This document shows, in pieces, positions 22,171 to 33,659 of a stretch of 64,000 nt of DNA. Below the pieces are notes generated by a model, which saw only the letters and a list, made by a program, of their open reading frames with translations, was not told the origin of the DNA and searched no databases. Each line of letters opens with the position of its first letter. Position 1 is the stretch's first letter. The position numbers and the translations under genes were made by a program. The stretch spans positions 10,968,949-11,032,948 of the forward strand of contig OU696571.1 in the NCBI GenBank assembly GCA_916048095.2, in the 5' to 3' direction. Origin of the DNA: Sacculina carcini. Lineage: Eukaryota; Arthropoda; Thecostraca; Sacculinidae.

Positions 22171-22572
22171 TATGTTGAAAATTATATCATTGTAGTCATG
22201 TTGAAGTATAATTAGCTCAATCTAAAAGCCGATATCATTGCACACTAGCTTGCCATTCAACACCCAAGTGCTTCTCACGGTGCACGCTTCAGTGCGCACT
22301 TCCTCGCTAAATTGTACACATTTTCAATAGCACACTTTTCAAGCAATTACTTTCAGTTGAACACACAAAGCCCCGCACAGAAAGATCTTGAAGTTTCCTG
22401 CATATACGGCACCGAAACAAATCTTGCAGCCCACCTTTCAAACGTATCCATGCACATTTATGCTTCGCTTATCATGGTGTGAATAATAATACATACATAT
22501 ATATGCATTCAAACACACATCCATATACATACACTGGTATATACATCATGTATATATATGGCTGTGTATATA
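22171..22572. other. AT-rich stretch, nothing recognised
   Basis: Plain sequence between the MITE and a small palindromic element. Confidence 0.4.
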
Positions 22573-22730
22573 TACCGTAAATGCTCTATTTACTAGACAT
22601 GCCGGATTATTTTTCGACCCCCTGCGTATGGTGCCGGATTATAAGAGCCTGCCGGATTATTAGAGCCTGCCGGATTTTTAGAGCCTGCCGGATTATTAGA
22701 GCATGTCGGATAAATAGAGCATATACGGTA
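22573..22730. mobile_element. Small palindrome-ended element (158 bp) with 18-19 bp internal tandem repeats
   Basis: TACCGTAAATGCTCTATTTA at the left and TAAATAGAGCATATACGGTA at the right are inverted repeats with one mismatch. They sit in TATATA context, consistent with a TA target. Inside are about five units of GAGCCTGCCGGATTATTA. The reverse of the unit, TCTAATAATCCGGCA, resembles the ends, so the array may derive from a duplicated subterminal segment. Confidence 0.75.
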
Positions 22731-23507
22731 TATATAGCCATGTATATATTGTTGATACACATAATATATACTGATATAATATATATTTCCGTTGATACAC
22801 ATAATTGATACATCCAAAAAATTGCCTATGTTCAAATGTGGTAAATTCTGACTGATTCTGTCTGATTGAAATCGAAATCATTGGAGCAGTTGGTATATTG
22901 AAGGTTATGAAAGATGGACAGAGAGAAGGAGGAAGCAGAGGAGTAGATGAGATGTATGGGAAAGCATGCGTGAAAGGAAACATGATGACGCATTTCGCCT
23001 CAGCTGGAGAGTGCGTCGTAGTTTTCGTGCATAAGTATGCAACAAAGTTTGTTGTCGAAAGGAATTGCGTGTACGAGGCTAAGTGCTATTGTTGTCGCAG
23101 TCAGTCGCTTGTCAAATGCCGGCTCCTGATTGGGTCCAAGTTTCGCCGTGTGATTCTTTCCTATGAGGCACTGTCACAAGTACAAGCACATACTTGACAC
23201 AGTCAAGAAGTCAATATATTCTTGCACCATCGACAAGCGTTTTTCGACATTGAATAGTGGACAAAACTGCTGTGCATTTGCTCCATATTGCCATCATATG
23301 CACAATCCCTACTGCGATTTCAACGGCCTTATTGAATTCCAGACACATGTTTTTATGTGTATCACCGGCTAGGCTGGATGCATGTAAGCGTTGATATTTT
23401 GCCATTCTACAGGTATTTTTCGTAGAATCTCCCATTTGCATTATTCATCTGCAGGCATTTTGATTCATGTCTATTCTTATTCGTACCTTTTAATATTCTG
23501 CTAGGAG
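22731..23507. other. No recognised gene; contains a direct repeat and an unassigned open stretch
   Basis: TTGATACACATAAT appears at 22750-22765 and 22793-22807. The + frame 22898-23197 is open for 99 codons and Cys-rich near its middle, but no domain was recognised. Confidence 0.35.
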
Positions 23508-23690
23508 CAGTGGATGCGCCCTGATTTGTCCGGTGAGGGGAGCTAGAAAAAGATGCGGGGCTCGGCGAAACATTAAGAACTGCACTCGATATGTTCATGA
23601 TCAGGATTTTCGGGGGAATCAAGGGGATTGGCACATTTTTTTTTGGAGGTGTGGCAGCCCTTCTAAGCCTACCCTTAGGCGCCGCCACTG
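23508..23690. mobile_element. Family-1 hAT MITE, reverse orientation
   Basis: CAGTGGATGCGCCCTGATTT to TAGGCGCCGCCACTG; the body is the reverse complement of 31888-32085. Confidence 0.83.
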
Positions 23691-23984
23691 GCTGAGGACA
23701 AACAGGCATAACCATGAGACTCTTAGCCTGTAAGTTGAAAGCCACTTGGTCTGAAATGATTGTTTGCGGGATGTCGTTACCGAGTTCGAATATGTGTGTG
23801 CACTCATATAACCATCGCTGGAGCAAACTGTTCCGCTTGCACGCGTTTGCATCTGTTTAGCCATATTCTCCAGTGCATCGGCGCAATACTGTGCGTTGGG
23901 CTAATCGATGTACTCATGCAGCAGCGACCACAGGCTTAGGCCTGGATTTGTAGGCTTGAAACCAAAATGATGAAAAGTAGTATG

Positions 23985-24289
23985 AAGTGGCTGCTCCAAG
24001 GCCACTACCTGCCAAAGGTCCCGAAAATGAAAATTTCCAGTGTAGTTTGTGATGTTTCGTAGAATGAGCATACGTGATCTTTTTCCGGACGTGAGCTTTT
24101 TTGGTGGATCTCTGGCCTGTCAATAAAAAAATGTTATTTTTCAATACAAACCTTCATTTTTCGTGCGCCCAGAAGAAGTGTCCTCTTTTTAGAGATTCGC
24201 AATATGATCACCTTATGTTTCGCCAAGCTCCGTATTTTTTCCTCATCTTCCCTCATCCCACCACCGGAAGAATGCTGGCACCGTCATTG
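23985..24289. mobile_element. Family-1 hAT MITE, degenerate, with internal extra sequence
   Basis: AAGTGGCTGCTCCAAGGCC at the left, TTTCCAGTGTAGTTTGTG in the middle, and ATGTTTCGCCAAGC through CCGGAAGAATGCTGGCACC at the right match family 1. About 100 bp of foreign sequence lies inside. Confidence 0.6.
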
Positions 24290-24794
24290 CTGGTATATCT
24301 TCTTTGACAGCCCTCTAGCAGAAGTTATGATTTTACGTAAGATTTTAGCTGATATTGTTCTTGAAAATCATCAAAACAACAAGAAGCACAGTCACGCCAT
24401 ACACACAGACAAACAGAAAAACACACAACTTTTCTTTTCTCCCATGCTGTGGCAATCCAATACTGTTTGATCATAGCAGAGTGTTTGAGAGGACAAAAGA
24501 AACATTGTTGAACATAAGACAATCTAGCAAATGTGGGCATCAATTCCAATTAGATTCATGATTCCACGCTAGAATTTTGGTTGTCTCAATCGCCCACAAT
24601 ATACTTGTATTGGCGTATGCTGTAGACTGAAATTGTTGTGAATTTGAATCAGCGTAACTAAGTTCGGAAACAGACAACAATAATTCAGACAAACTTGAGT
24701 AAAGGAGGGAAACTGAGGAAATACTAACAATGTGCACTTATTTGTGCATTAAGTGATGCACATGCATTAAGTGATGCATTAAGTGTGCATTGAA

Positions 24795-25100
24795 TGATGA
24801 GCTTCCGCTCGAGCTGTTCCGTCGCCAAATTATTTTTTTCCCGGCTTTCTTAAATATGATGAGTATTGTTATTAAAAATAATATTATTATATTTATTATT
24901 ATAATTTTATTTTTATTAATATTTTTATTTTTAATATTAGTTTTATTATTCTAATATTATTATTTTTTTATTATTAATTACAGGCAAATCCAGTAGCGTG
25001 GAAAGAGTGCAAGCACTATTGCCACCCTGCAGTAGTCCCATATACCGGAAGCGCTCCAAGGATTTACAAAGATAGAAAGCTCAAAAAGTAAATAATTATA
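24795..25100 (-). repeat. LINE 3'-UTR fragment and family-8 repeat, minus strand
   Basis: GAGCTTCCGCTCGAGCTGTTCCGTC at 24799-24823 is the reverse complement of the 3' UTR of the LINE at 28840-30245. It is followed by a TTA/ATT microsatellite and then the family-8 repeat (ACAGGCAAATCCAGTAG, GTGCAAGCACTATTGCC). It ends about 170 bases before the transmembrane exon. Confidence 0.65.
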
Positions 25101-25267
25101 AAGAGAGAGAGAGTTTAAAAACCAAATAATAAATAAATAGCAATATACAATCTATCCGACAACATCCATCCGAAAATCTTTGAACAATTTAATTGTAGCA
25201 AATTCAATAATTGAAGTGAGCAAAATCTGTCTGTGTTTGCACGTGCTATGTTTGGTATGACACACAG

Positions 25268-25653
25268 CTGCAGCTGTTGATGACCAGCACTTCTCAGGCT
25301 GCTGCTCGCACCACATCGACCGCAGATACCAGCAATAACAGCCAGGGCAACTGGTACCGTGTGCGCGTCACAGCTGCCGTCCAATCCCTGCTCAACTCCA
25401 GCCGGCTGCTGTTCGGACCTTCGTCTCCAGCTGAGCTGCTGCAGCTGACGACCGATTGTCACGCTCATCGCCGACGTCAGCGGCTAATGAACGCAGACGC
25501 AGCGGCGGCCGCGGCAGCCGGCGGCGGCACGGACGGAGCGGCGACGGCCGGTGCGACAGGGGGATTGTGGCGACTCAGTGCCGGAATGATGGCTGGTGTG
25601 ATTTGCGCCGCTACGGCTGTGCTACTGACTATGACTGCGCTGCTAATCTGGAG
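25268..25653 (+). CDS. PTPRG-like: Receptor PTP (R5 class), exon with last FN3 strands and transmembrane helix
   Basis: This exon encodes residues 110-237 plus two bases of codon 238. The acceptor is ACACAG at 25267 and phase 0 matches the previous exon. It finishes a fibronectin III fold (NWYRVRVTAAV, SRLLFGP), then a basic stretch, an Ala/Gly-rich linker with seven Ala in a row, and a transmembrane helix at residues 211-237 ending in LLIW. No GT donor fits. GAG|GCGAGA at 25651-25659 matches a GC-type donor, and joining there to 33054 creates WRKYLQANY, close to the juxtamembrane WRKCFQ of vertebrate R5 receptors. Without splicing the frame runs only WRRD and then TGA at 25661-25663, so intron retention would leave a membrane-anchored ectodomain. 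The alternative acceptor CTGCAG at 25273 would remove two residues and stay in frame. Confidence 0.82.
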
Positions 25654-25908
25654 GCGAGACTGACGCACGCCGCACAATACATACCACAGTAGCAGTATTT
25701 GCATTGGATTTTAAGAACTTTGGAATCTAGCTGTGTTTGATGCCGATAGGGTTAACAGGATTCATTGTACATGCAAAGTGGCTGCAGCCACTCGCATACA
25801 TTCACCATTCTAAGTCACGTCTAATTATTATATGAGTGTTGGTGTGTTTACACAACAATAGTGTGCAAATCAAAATCAAAAGAAATTAATCATATTTACA
25901 AGAACATA

Positions 25909-26085
25909 CAGAACCGTATCACCCACCCCCTGAGCCCCTCGACCGGAGGGGGCCTCGAGTGTTGAGGGGCTCCGTTGCCGCACGCACGATATTAAAATAT
26001 CACTTAAAAGTGCCCACTTCAAAGTGTCCAGTCGGTCCTCTATTATAATGGTGATGTATTTATAATGGGGCTCCAATTATTGCAT
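25909..26085. mobile_element. Family-5 hAT MITE, truncated
   Basis: CAGAACCGTATCACCC, GAGTGTTGAGGGGCTCCGTT and TGTATTTATAATGGGGCTCC match the left end and body of 34729-35106. The right terminus is not preserved. Confidence 0.72.
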
Positions 26086-26099
26086 TCCGATGTCCCATG

Positions 26100-26155
26100 A
26101 GACCTTGCATTGGCTATGACCTTGCATTGGCTGAAACCTTGCATTGGCTCTGGTT
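26100..26155. repeat. Three tandem units of ACCTTGCATTGGCT
   Basis: The units are spaced by 1-4 bases and abut the truncated family-5 copy. Confidence 0.9.
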
Positions 26156-26679
26156 ATGGTGAACATAATTGGATGCGAGTGGTCCAATGACACGTGTATA
26201 AATTAAAGATTTCACAATAAATAATTCCTGGCAAGCAGCCTCATCATTATCATCATATGCTTGCCTCACAATTCCTATGGTGGACGTTTACATTTTGCTT
26301 TCATCTCATTGGCTTCAATAATAATAAAATGTTCATATAGTCAATATTATGCCAGTACTGGTCATTTTGTTATTTGTTATTCAGCATTATCAATATTCCC
26401 AATATCTTTTCTTCTTCTTGCTTGCTTGCTTGCTTGTCCTCTGCGTGGATCAACTTGGTCTGCTATATCTATTTCCTTCTGTGCTTCTCGCTGCTATAAA
26501 TCTCTCCCATGGCATGACATTTCTATCTCTTTCTACGCTTCCTTTGTCTGTTCACACACATGACTACTTAGCATTTCTTTCGCATATATTTCTTTTCTTT
26601 ATCATTTGATTTTGCTTCCAGTTCACTTACACTTTATATCTCTATTTAGCTTGCTTTTTTAACAATCTTTGTTGCGTGT

Positions 26680-27475
26680 TCTTACTTTAGTGTTCAGTTT
26701 ACTCACTGCTTCTTATTAATTCCTATATCTTCTCCCGTTTCGACTATTGCAATTCTCTATTTTTTCACCTACCTCAAAAATCTCTTCGCTCCCTTCAGTC
26801 AATCATTAACCTTTCCTGTCGATTCGTTTTGCGTCTTCCGCCTAGGACACCAACATCTGTACATATTCGGCAACTAGGCTGGCTGCCAGTCCCTTCGAGG
26901 ATCCATCATAAGCTTTGCTGTCTTGTATATAAGCTCCTTCACTCGCCTTCTTCTCCTTCCTACTCACTTACCCTCCTACAGTGCAACGAGCGACCTTCCA
27001 GTCGCCGTCCTGTACCTCTTGTTTCTTCTCCTGCTCTTCATGAGTCAAAATGGTCGGCCAAGTCATTCTACTTATCTGCTCCCCGTCTTTACAATTATCT
27101 TCCTTCTCATGTCCTGAAGCGAAAATCATACTGCTCATTCTCTTCTGATCTGCCCAAATTTTTGCTATATTTGCCCACACCTCTAACTCCACCATTCCGA
27201 CAGCACTAAATCTTGTTCTCTACATTCTTTTCTTGGTCACCAGTGTTAATGTATGATGTGATTGTGATGTGATGTGTGCTACTGTGTAAGGTATTTCTTT
27301 TGCTGTTTTTATACTCGTTGTTCTCTTTTATTTTCATGTGTGTATCATGTGCTGATGGGTCATGTATTTTCCCCCTATGAGCTAATACTCCTGTATATTG
27401 TTAGCATCAGCTTTACTCTTTTACGCGCCTCTGCTCTACTTGGCGCTATATCAAATACATGTTTGTTTTTTGCTG
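26680..27475 (+). pseudogene. CR1/L2-like LINE 3' fragment
   Basis: RFDYCNSLFFHLPQKSLRSLQ, then FVLRLPPRTPTSVHIRQLGWLP, LCCLVYKLLHSPS, SAKSFYLSAPRLYNYLPSHVL. It is the same family as 15850-16835, is more intact over 126 codons, and ends TGGCGCTATATCAAATACATG plus a T-rich tail. Confidence 0.88.
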
Positions 27476-28381
27476 TTTTGTTTGTGATTTTTGCTTTCTC
27501 TCTGATGTCCGCATTTGTTTTTGTTTTTGCGGAATGCGCAGCTTATGTTTGTATCAATTTACCCTAGGTATATTTAGTGTTTTCGCATTCGTAGTCAAAG
27601 TGGATAGGGGCTGCATGGTGCAGCTTATAGCGCTTGCAATCTTCCTGAGTCATTTTATTCGTTTTGCGCAATAATAATAATAATAGTAAAGGTAATTTAC
27701 ACGCTGTTTAAAAAAAAGATTTGCATACGATGCCAATGTTTTTAACCACGCAAATGCACACAGCCATGTGGTAGTGTGTGCGTTATGAGCGAATCTGTGG
27801 GAATGATCAAGTTGCACAACTGTGTTGGCTTGCTTTTTGCTGTTGCGTCAACATGAGGACGCGTGTGCAGCGCTCATTTTCACCGCACATCTGTGATACA
27901 CGCACGCATACACACACAGATACACACACAGATACACACATGCATACACACACGCATACACACACAGACCCCTGTTGTGGTCTATTTTTAACTACGTCAT
28001 GGAGTACCTTACCTGCGTATATTCGCCAATATCCTTTACGCTCAAGCGATTACAAGATTGTTTGGGTGCGAGTCTGCGTGTGTGTGTGTGTGTGTGTGTG
28101 TGTCTATCTGTGTGTGCGTGCGTGCGAGTGCAAAGCAATCGTTTTTGACTGCTTGGATTTCTGGCCTCGTGAATGTTTTTCTCAATATATCATTAGCTAT
28201 ACTTAATTATATTCTTGTATATATCGTTTCAGCATTTTTGAAACGATATTAGGAAATATCGGAAATTAGGAACGCAGTTTGAAAATATCATGATGGTTTT
28301 TTTAATTGTGATATCCTCAGCCATCATATATGTTCAGCTAAATATTTATTTATTTGTTTATTGTCGCACGAGTCTTCTCAG
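27476..28381. other. LINE tail, microsatellites and AT-rich sequence
   Basis: TAA repeats lie at 27671-27688, a (CA)n-type tract at 27900-27968 and a (GT)n tract at 28076-28125. Nothing else was recognised. Confidence 0.6.
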
Positions 28382-28593
28382 CAGTGGCGGCGCCAGGATT
28401 TTTCCCGTGGGGGCTGAGGGGGGGGGGGGGGGGGCTAAGGTAAAATATGCGGGGGTTTAGCGAAGCATGAGTAACTACACCCCAAATGCCCATGGTCAGG
28501 ATTTCTGGGGGGCTCAAGAAGGGGGGGGGGTCTTGACACGCTTTTTGATATTTTGTTTAGCTCCTCCAAGCGCCCTCCTTGGCGCCGCCACTG
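28382..28593. mobile_element. Family-1 hAT MITE with exact 8-bp target duplication
   Basis: CAGTGGCGGCGCCAGGATTT to TTGGCGCCGCCACTG. CTTCTCAG is duplicated exactly at 28374-28381 and 28594-28601. Contains long G runs (28419-28434). It is one of the youngest copies here. Confidence 0.93.
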
Positions 28594-28769
28594 CTTCTCA
28601 GATATGTATCAGCCTCGGTCGCCTGGATGAGAAGAGTTGGAATTGTTCAGCAAATGTGACAACAGCTGCGCTAATTCAATATTTTATGCACTTGGGAATA
28701 TTATAAACTCCAATTTCGCCACTATGAAAAATCGTTTAAACAATGGTTAAAGTCTACATACATAACTTT

Positions 28770-28828
28770 CCAACTGCACACACACACAGACACACGCACA
28801 CACACAAACACACACGCGCACACACCGA
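28770..28828. repeat. (CA)n microsatellite
   Basis: ACACACAC with G and A interruptions, just 5' of the LINE. Confidence 0.95.
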
Positions 28829-28839
28829 AACTGGATCAC

Positions 28840-30245
28840 AATAAGAACCGAAATTGTTATACAAATATATAAACAGCAAGCTCATGCGGAAAATAGGAAT
28901 CGATGAATTCCTCACAGAAGATGGATTATGTGACGATGCCAAGAAAATGAGCGAAATTTTTAATAAACAGTTCCAAGATGTTTTCACTAACGAATCTGAG
29001 AGTACATGGAAAGAAATACCATCCAGGACACCACTATTGTAAAGTGTAAGATTGTTCAAGAATCACATACTGCGAAGGCTAAGTGAATTGGATGGCAGGA
29101 AATCAGCTGGGCAAGATGGAATATCAGGAATGATATTGAAAGTGTGCAGAGAGCAATTAATCGAGCCTATTTACAACATATTTGAAAGTAGTTTAAATAC
29201 AGGCAAAGTTCCCATCGATTGGAAGCAAGCATGGATTGCACCAGTATTTTATAGTGGTGCAAGGAATGATCCAAGGAACTATAGACCCATATCATTGACA
29301 TGTGTACTCTGTAAAATATGTGAGGGCATCATAAGGAATGGGCAGATTGTCTGGAAAATCATAAAATTTTGTCTAAAAACAGTATGGCTTCAGAAGAAAA
29401 GTGTCGTGTCAAACGAACCTGTTGGACTTTAACTCAAAGGCCACTGACAACCTACAGGAAAGGGATGGATGGGTAGATTGTATCTGTCTAGACACGAAAA
29501 GAACCTTCGACAAAGTGCCAAAAATTAGATTACTATGGAAACTGAAGTATGTTGGAGGTATTGAGGGAAGGCTGCATGAGTGGATAGAGGACTATCTGAC
29601 TGACAGGACGATGTGCACGAGTGTGAGAGGCGTAAGATCAGCATGGGGAAAATTTAGTAGCGGTGTGCCACAGGGGTCGGTACTGGGTACAACTATGTTT
29701 TTGATTTATATAAATGGTATATTTGAAGATGTACACAATTATATGAGTCTATTCGCTGACGATGCAAAATTGATGAAAAACGTGACATCCATAAGATCCG
29801 TGAGATCCAGAAAGATATAACAAAATTAGAGAAGATTCAAAGAATATTTTCGAAACTGATCCCAGAATTGGAGAAATTACCCTATGAAGACAGACTAAAA
29901 AGTCTTGGCTTGAATACACTGCAAGAACGGAGGGAGAGAGAATATTTTCAAGCGGTTTTCAAGTATTTAAATGGTTATGCCACAGGATTTGACATTTCGG
30001 AAAACAAACAAAAAGAAGGAAGACGAGGACACAACAGAAAACAAAAGAAAACGAGATGCTGAGGCGACTTGAGTAAATATGGCTTCCCGTTTAGTTGTAT
30101 TACCAAGTGGAATTCTTTAAGCAATGATGTTGTGGCGGCCGCAACCATAAGTTCCTTTAAGTCGTTGCTGGACAAATGTGGCAATTGAGACGGGACAGCT
30201 CGAGCCATGCTCATCTCCCGTAAATTCAACTCGGTGAGAACAACT
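28840..30245 (+). pseudogene. Jockey/CR1-like LINE reverse transcriptase, degraded
   Basis: In order: MSEIFNKQFQDVFTNE (pre-RT region, frame 28854); ELDGRKSAGQDGISGMILK, WIAPVFYSG and NYRPISLTCVLCKICEGII (RT motifs 1-2a, frame 29052); a shift near 29400; then SGVPQGSVLG and MSLFADDAKLM, the catalytic FADD motif (frame 29401, stop at 29820). Next come LEKIQRIFSKLIPELEKLPY and the C-terminal thumb. About 100 residues are missing between FADD and the thumb. Near 30070-30190 lies the C-terminal SFKSLLDKCGN. The active site is intact but the frame is broken at least three times. The 3' end abuts a CA microsatellite. Confidence 0.9.
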
Positions 30246-30249
30246 CGGT

Positions 30250-30282
30250 GAGAACACACACACAAACATACACACACACACA

Positions 30283-30318
<36 letters not shown>

Positions 30319-30325
30319 CACACAA
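30250..30325. repeat. (CA)n microsatellite at the LINE 3' end
   Basis: ACACACAAAC units; probably the expanded tail of the LINE. Confidence 0.95.
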
Positions 30326-30627
30326 AATAATATACTGGATTGCCGACTTGCATTTACAACTGCATCACCAAAATACTAGTATAATATGAGCTATGCACTT
30401 CTTGTGACTTTCTGTTCAGCTATCTTGAACGATGATTGACCTAATCTCTGTATATAGTGTGGAAAGTCCGTATGGTGACCTCCATTTCCAATATACTTCT
30501 TTAGTTAACAAATGGTTGTTTTGTTTGATTTTCCAAGTGGTTTTATCTACCTAGGATGGTTTAGTTTTCAGCTAGGATACGTGGCAGTATTTGTTGCAAC
30601 TCTGCTTTAATGGGATGACCTATTACA

Positions 30628-30653
30628 GTGTGTGTATGTGTGTGTGTGTGTGT

Positions 30654-30689
<36 letters not shown>

Positions 30690-30692
30690 ATG
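30628..30692. repeat. (GT)n microsatellite
   Basis: Nearly pure GT for about 60 bases. Confidence 0.97.
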
Positions 30693-31474
30693 TGATTGTG
30701 TTTGAGCTTGCGGTTGAGTTTCTGCACTCCTCAAACAAATTCCGCTGATGTCTCTGTTGGATTGACCAAATGACCGAACGTATCCGTACTGTGCAAACAT
30801 TACACACACACAGTTCAAACACGCCAAACACAACGTACCATAAGCACTCGCGTGTAATGCATGCATCGAGGCGAAAATCAGCAATATTTGGTGGGGCTCG
30901 CTGAGTGCGGATAACTGTTTTTTTCATCTATATGAACATGACTTGATGACTTCAATTGGGCAGTGATAATAACTTCCATAAGCCGCAATTGTGTGGTCTG
31001 TGTTTATGGGCGAGAAATTCACTTCCACCAACAATATTCTCTTTTGTAATATTGCGCGTGTAAATCAGGCTTCCTATCACCATTGCTCAGGTGATAAGTC
31101 AGCCGCCGCGACAGATTGGCTGTTGTCATACAGATATAACTGTGAGGTCCGCACCCGTCAACGTCGCTTGTGTAACGGTAGACAATATGATGTTGTTACA
31201 GCTGCGTCCGTTTGCTACACTCTGGTTTGTTGAACAGTTTAAATATCCCATTTCTCTGTGATTTGTATTGAATCACAAGATTAACGTGGACATTTTTGCT
31301 GGTGGCCCTGACATTCTTGTCAATTATGTCCTTCATGACACGCTCTACGACATTGTACACTATATATAATCATACTTAAAATACAAAGTGATAGACTTGG
31401 TGCCATCGCTGTTCGGGGATTGGTCGCCGAAGTACCTGTCAGGTGCCTTGGCGATATTGTCTAACACTTAAATG
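30693..31474. other. No gene recognised; one short open stretch
   Basis: 30991-31233 (+) is open for 80 codons with higher G+C (LLSYRYNCEVRTRQRRLC), but no splice-consistent link to the receptor exons was found and the phases do not require an extra exon here. Confidence 0.35.
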
Positions 31475-31661
31475 CAGTGGCGACGCTAGGACGTTTCCGG
31501 TAGGGGGCTGAGAGGAGATGAGGAAAAAGATGCGGGGGCTTGGCGAAACAAGAGTAACTACACTCGAAATATTCATGGCCAACATGGGGGGGGCTCAGGG
31601 AGTGTGGCACATTTTGAGGAGGGGCTTCGGCTTCTCCAGGCCTCGCTTGTCGTCGCCACTG
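31475..31661. mobile_element. Family-1 hAT MITE, reverse orientation
   Basis: CAGTGGCGACGCTAGGAC to CTTGTCGTCGCCACTG. Flanks CTTAAATG and CTTTAATG match at 7 of 8. Confidence 0.9.
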
Positions 31662-31887
31662 CTTTAATGTCGTGGTATCCACTGTTGGCAAGCACCTGCG
31701 TTATGCACTGTTGTTTATGCGTTGAATGCCAGCTTGAACAGTGCGCCAGGACTAGGACACATACACAGATGCATTGGAACGTGTGTATCCTAAGGGCCAC
31801 TCAAAACATTTCGGATTGCTTATTCGTTAGTGAAACTCAATCTTAAAAACATGCTGCGCAAGTAACTGGGTATCACTAGCGAAGCAG

Positions 31888-32085
31888 CAGTGGCGACACC
31901 AGAGGGGCGTGGAGGGGCTGAGGGCCCCAAAAATGTGTCAAGCCCCCCTAAGCCCTCCTTCACTAATCCTGATCATGAACATTTCGAGTGTGGTTCTGTT
32001 AATGTTTCGCCAAGCCGTCACATCTTTTTCTTTAGTCCTCCCTCAGCCCCTCTCCCCCATCGGTAGCTTTCTGGCGCCGCCACTG
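31888..32085. mobile_element. Family-1 hAT MITE, best short reference copy
   Basis: CAGTGGCGACACCAGAGG to TCTGGCGCCGCCACTG, 198 bp. Flanks CGAAGCAG and TGAAGGAG match at 6 of 8. Confidence 0.9.
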
Positions 32086-32089
32086 TGAA

Positions 32090-32355
32090 GGAGCAATAAA
32101 AACATTTGACGGCTAGAGCAATGTTTTGTGTTTTATGTTTTTCATTATGTATATATCTGCTTGTGAATGTGACAATATGCGCATCTATATTGTTCATCTA
32201 CATGTGCGCTACTTAAATTGTGTAATATTTTCGCATTCATTTGCTCTTCCCTCTTTATATTATTGTCTCTCTAAATAAGTGTTTTAGCTTTGTCCGCTTG
32301 TTTATACTGTGTAGCTGATGCGGGCCCGTGTATGACCGGCGCTATAACAAATATA
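32090..32355 (+). repeat. CR1/L2-like LINE 3'-UTR fragment
   Basis: It ends ACCGGCGCTATAACAAATATACTGA, the same terminal signature as the LINE copies at 16835, 27475 and 40508. No coding part remains. Confidence 0.6.
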
Positions 32356-33053
32356 CTGAAGTATTTGTGGCAAATAAGCATGATTCCAGCAAATGATGCA
32401 CTGACGCTCACAAAAACAGGATGATATTCACTGAATAACACCACGAGACATGGACACTAATGATGGCACTCTGTCAGTGACAAATGGATACATGAAAAGT
32501 TGCCATGATCCAATAATTTCCTCACTTCACTGCTATAAACAGAACTATGAGCCGAATTGAACTCGATTAAATACATTAGTATGTGTTGTGTATAACTGGA
32601 TGCGTTTGTACAATCAATTAAAAGATTCTCTTTTGACAAAATGATTTGATCACTTGTAAAATCGTTCCAATTTTTTCTATTATTTCGGGTTGCATGAATT
32701 TTTTGTTCTCAATCCGAGAGCAATATGCAGAAACGATTACAATAACACATACAAACAGAGATGGCACTGAGGAAAGATGAACACCTTTCTCTCTTTGAAG
32801 TATTGATGTTACACTTATTTAACACATGGTGACTTCAGTAAAACTACACAACATAAGCGAAGCGCGTCTGGTAGTGGTGTAAGCGTATATTCCCGTGGTA
32901 TATTTGAGTACATCCTGGGGTTTATGAACCCCGGTCAGAAATCTCTCTCCTAGTAGGATTATTGATATCAAAACCCTTTTCAACACCGATATATGATTTC
33001 AGAACATCGAACAGCACAGCAATATCTAATTGAACTGCTCTTGTTGTTTATAG
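32356..33053. other. AT-rich intron, nothing recognised
   Basis: Runs up to the acceptor of exon 33054. Confidence 0.5.
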
Positions 33054-33349
33054 GAAATACCTACAGGCCAATTACAACTACTTGGCCAACAGCAGCGGTG
33101 GAGAGTGCAAACAAGTTCCCACAGATGGCAGCACCGCCTGGCAGCAGGATTCGCCTGAGTGGGCCGACTATCCCCTGTCGGTGACGGCGCTGGCCCCACA
33201 TGTAACTCGTCTGCACGAGAACCACGACACGCTGCTCGAGCGCGAGTTCGAGATGATCCAGCAGACGGGACTGGACGAGTGCCACACTGCCGATGCCTGC
33301 CAACGAGCCGAGAACAAGGCCAAAAATCGCTATGTAAATGTGCTAGCAT
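33054..33349 (+). CDS. PTPRG-like: Receptor PTP (R5 class), juxtamembrane exon and start of phosphatase D1
   Basis: This exon encodes residues 238-336 plus the first base of 337. It follows TTTATAG at 33053. It carries the cytoplasmic juxtamembrane region (KYLQANYNYL onward), the LEREFEMIQQTG segment that precedes phosphatase domains, and the start of D1: ENKAKNRYVNVLA, containing the KNRY substrate-recognition motif of tyrosine phosphatases. The chosen donor is GTGAGTG at 33350, which splits a Tyr codon completed by exon 36468 to give VLAYDHT, as expected for the family. An earlier GT at 33334 (GTAAAT) is in phase 0 but would lose VNVLA, so it is not preferred. Open reading continues in the intron only as far as a stop at about 33409. 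Confidence 0.88.
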
Positions 33350-33659
33350 GTGAGTGTAATGAGTCACAACATTACCCTGACGACAAATCGAAAAAATGCA
33401 GAATGACCTGACACCATGACTGACAGCCTTACAATCATCAGGTTGAACACAAGAAATATTAAATTAATTACGATTGAGATTTTCGTTTCAATGAAAATGT
33501 GTTGTTCGATGCGGCCTGCACATAAGGTTTGGTATAATTGTGAACTCTTATACAATTGAGCTTGTGAACCAATGACATAACAGTTTGAAGATATCAGTCA
33601 TTAAAAAAGCATTAGACCTGTCCGATTTCACTCAACCTATAGTTTAACATTGGTTATTT

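Noticed and set aside
22600..22715. CRISPR-like array
   Set aside because: Units are contiguous without spacers and the window is clearly animal nuclear DNA.
30991..31233. Possible extra receptor exon between the transmembrane and juxtamembrane exons
   Set aside because: The 25653-33054 junction already restores a conserved motif in frame; adding this exon would break it.
33334..33343. Earlier donor for exon 33054 at GTAAAT
   Set aside because: It would drop VNVLA and leave the next exon out of phase with the family motif; GTGAGTG at 33350 fits both.
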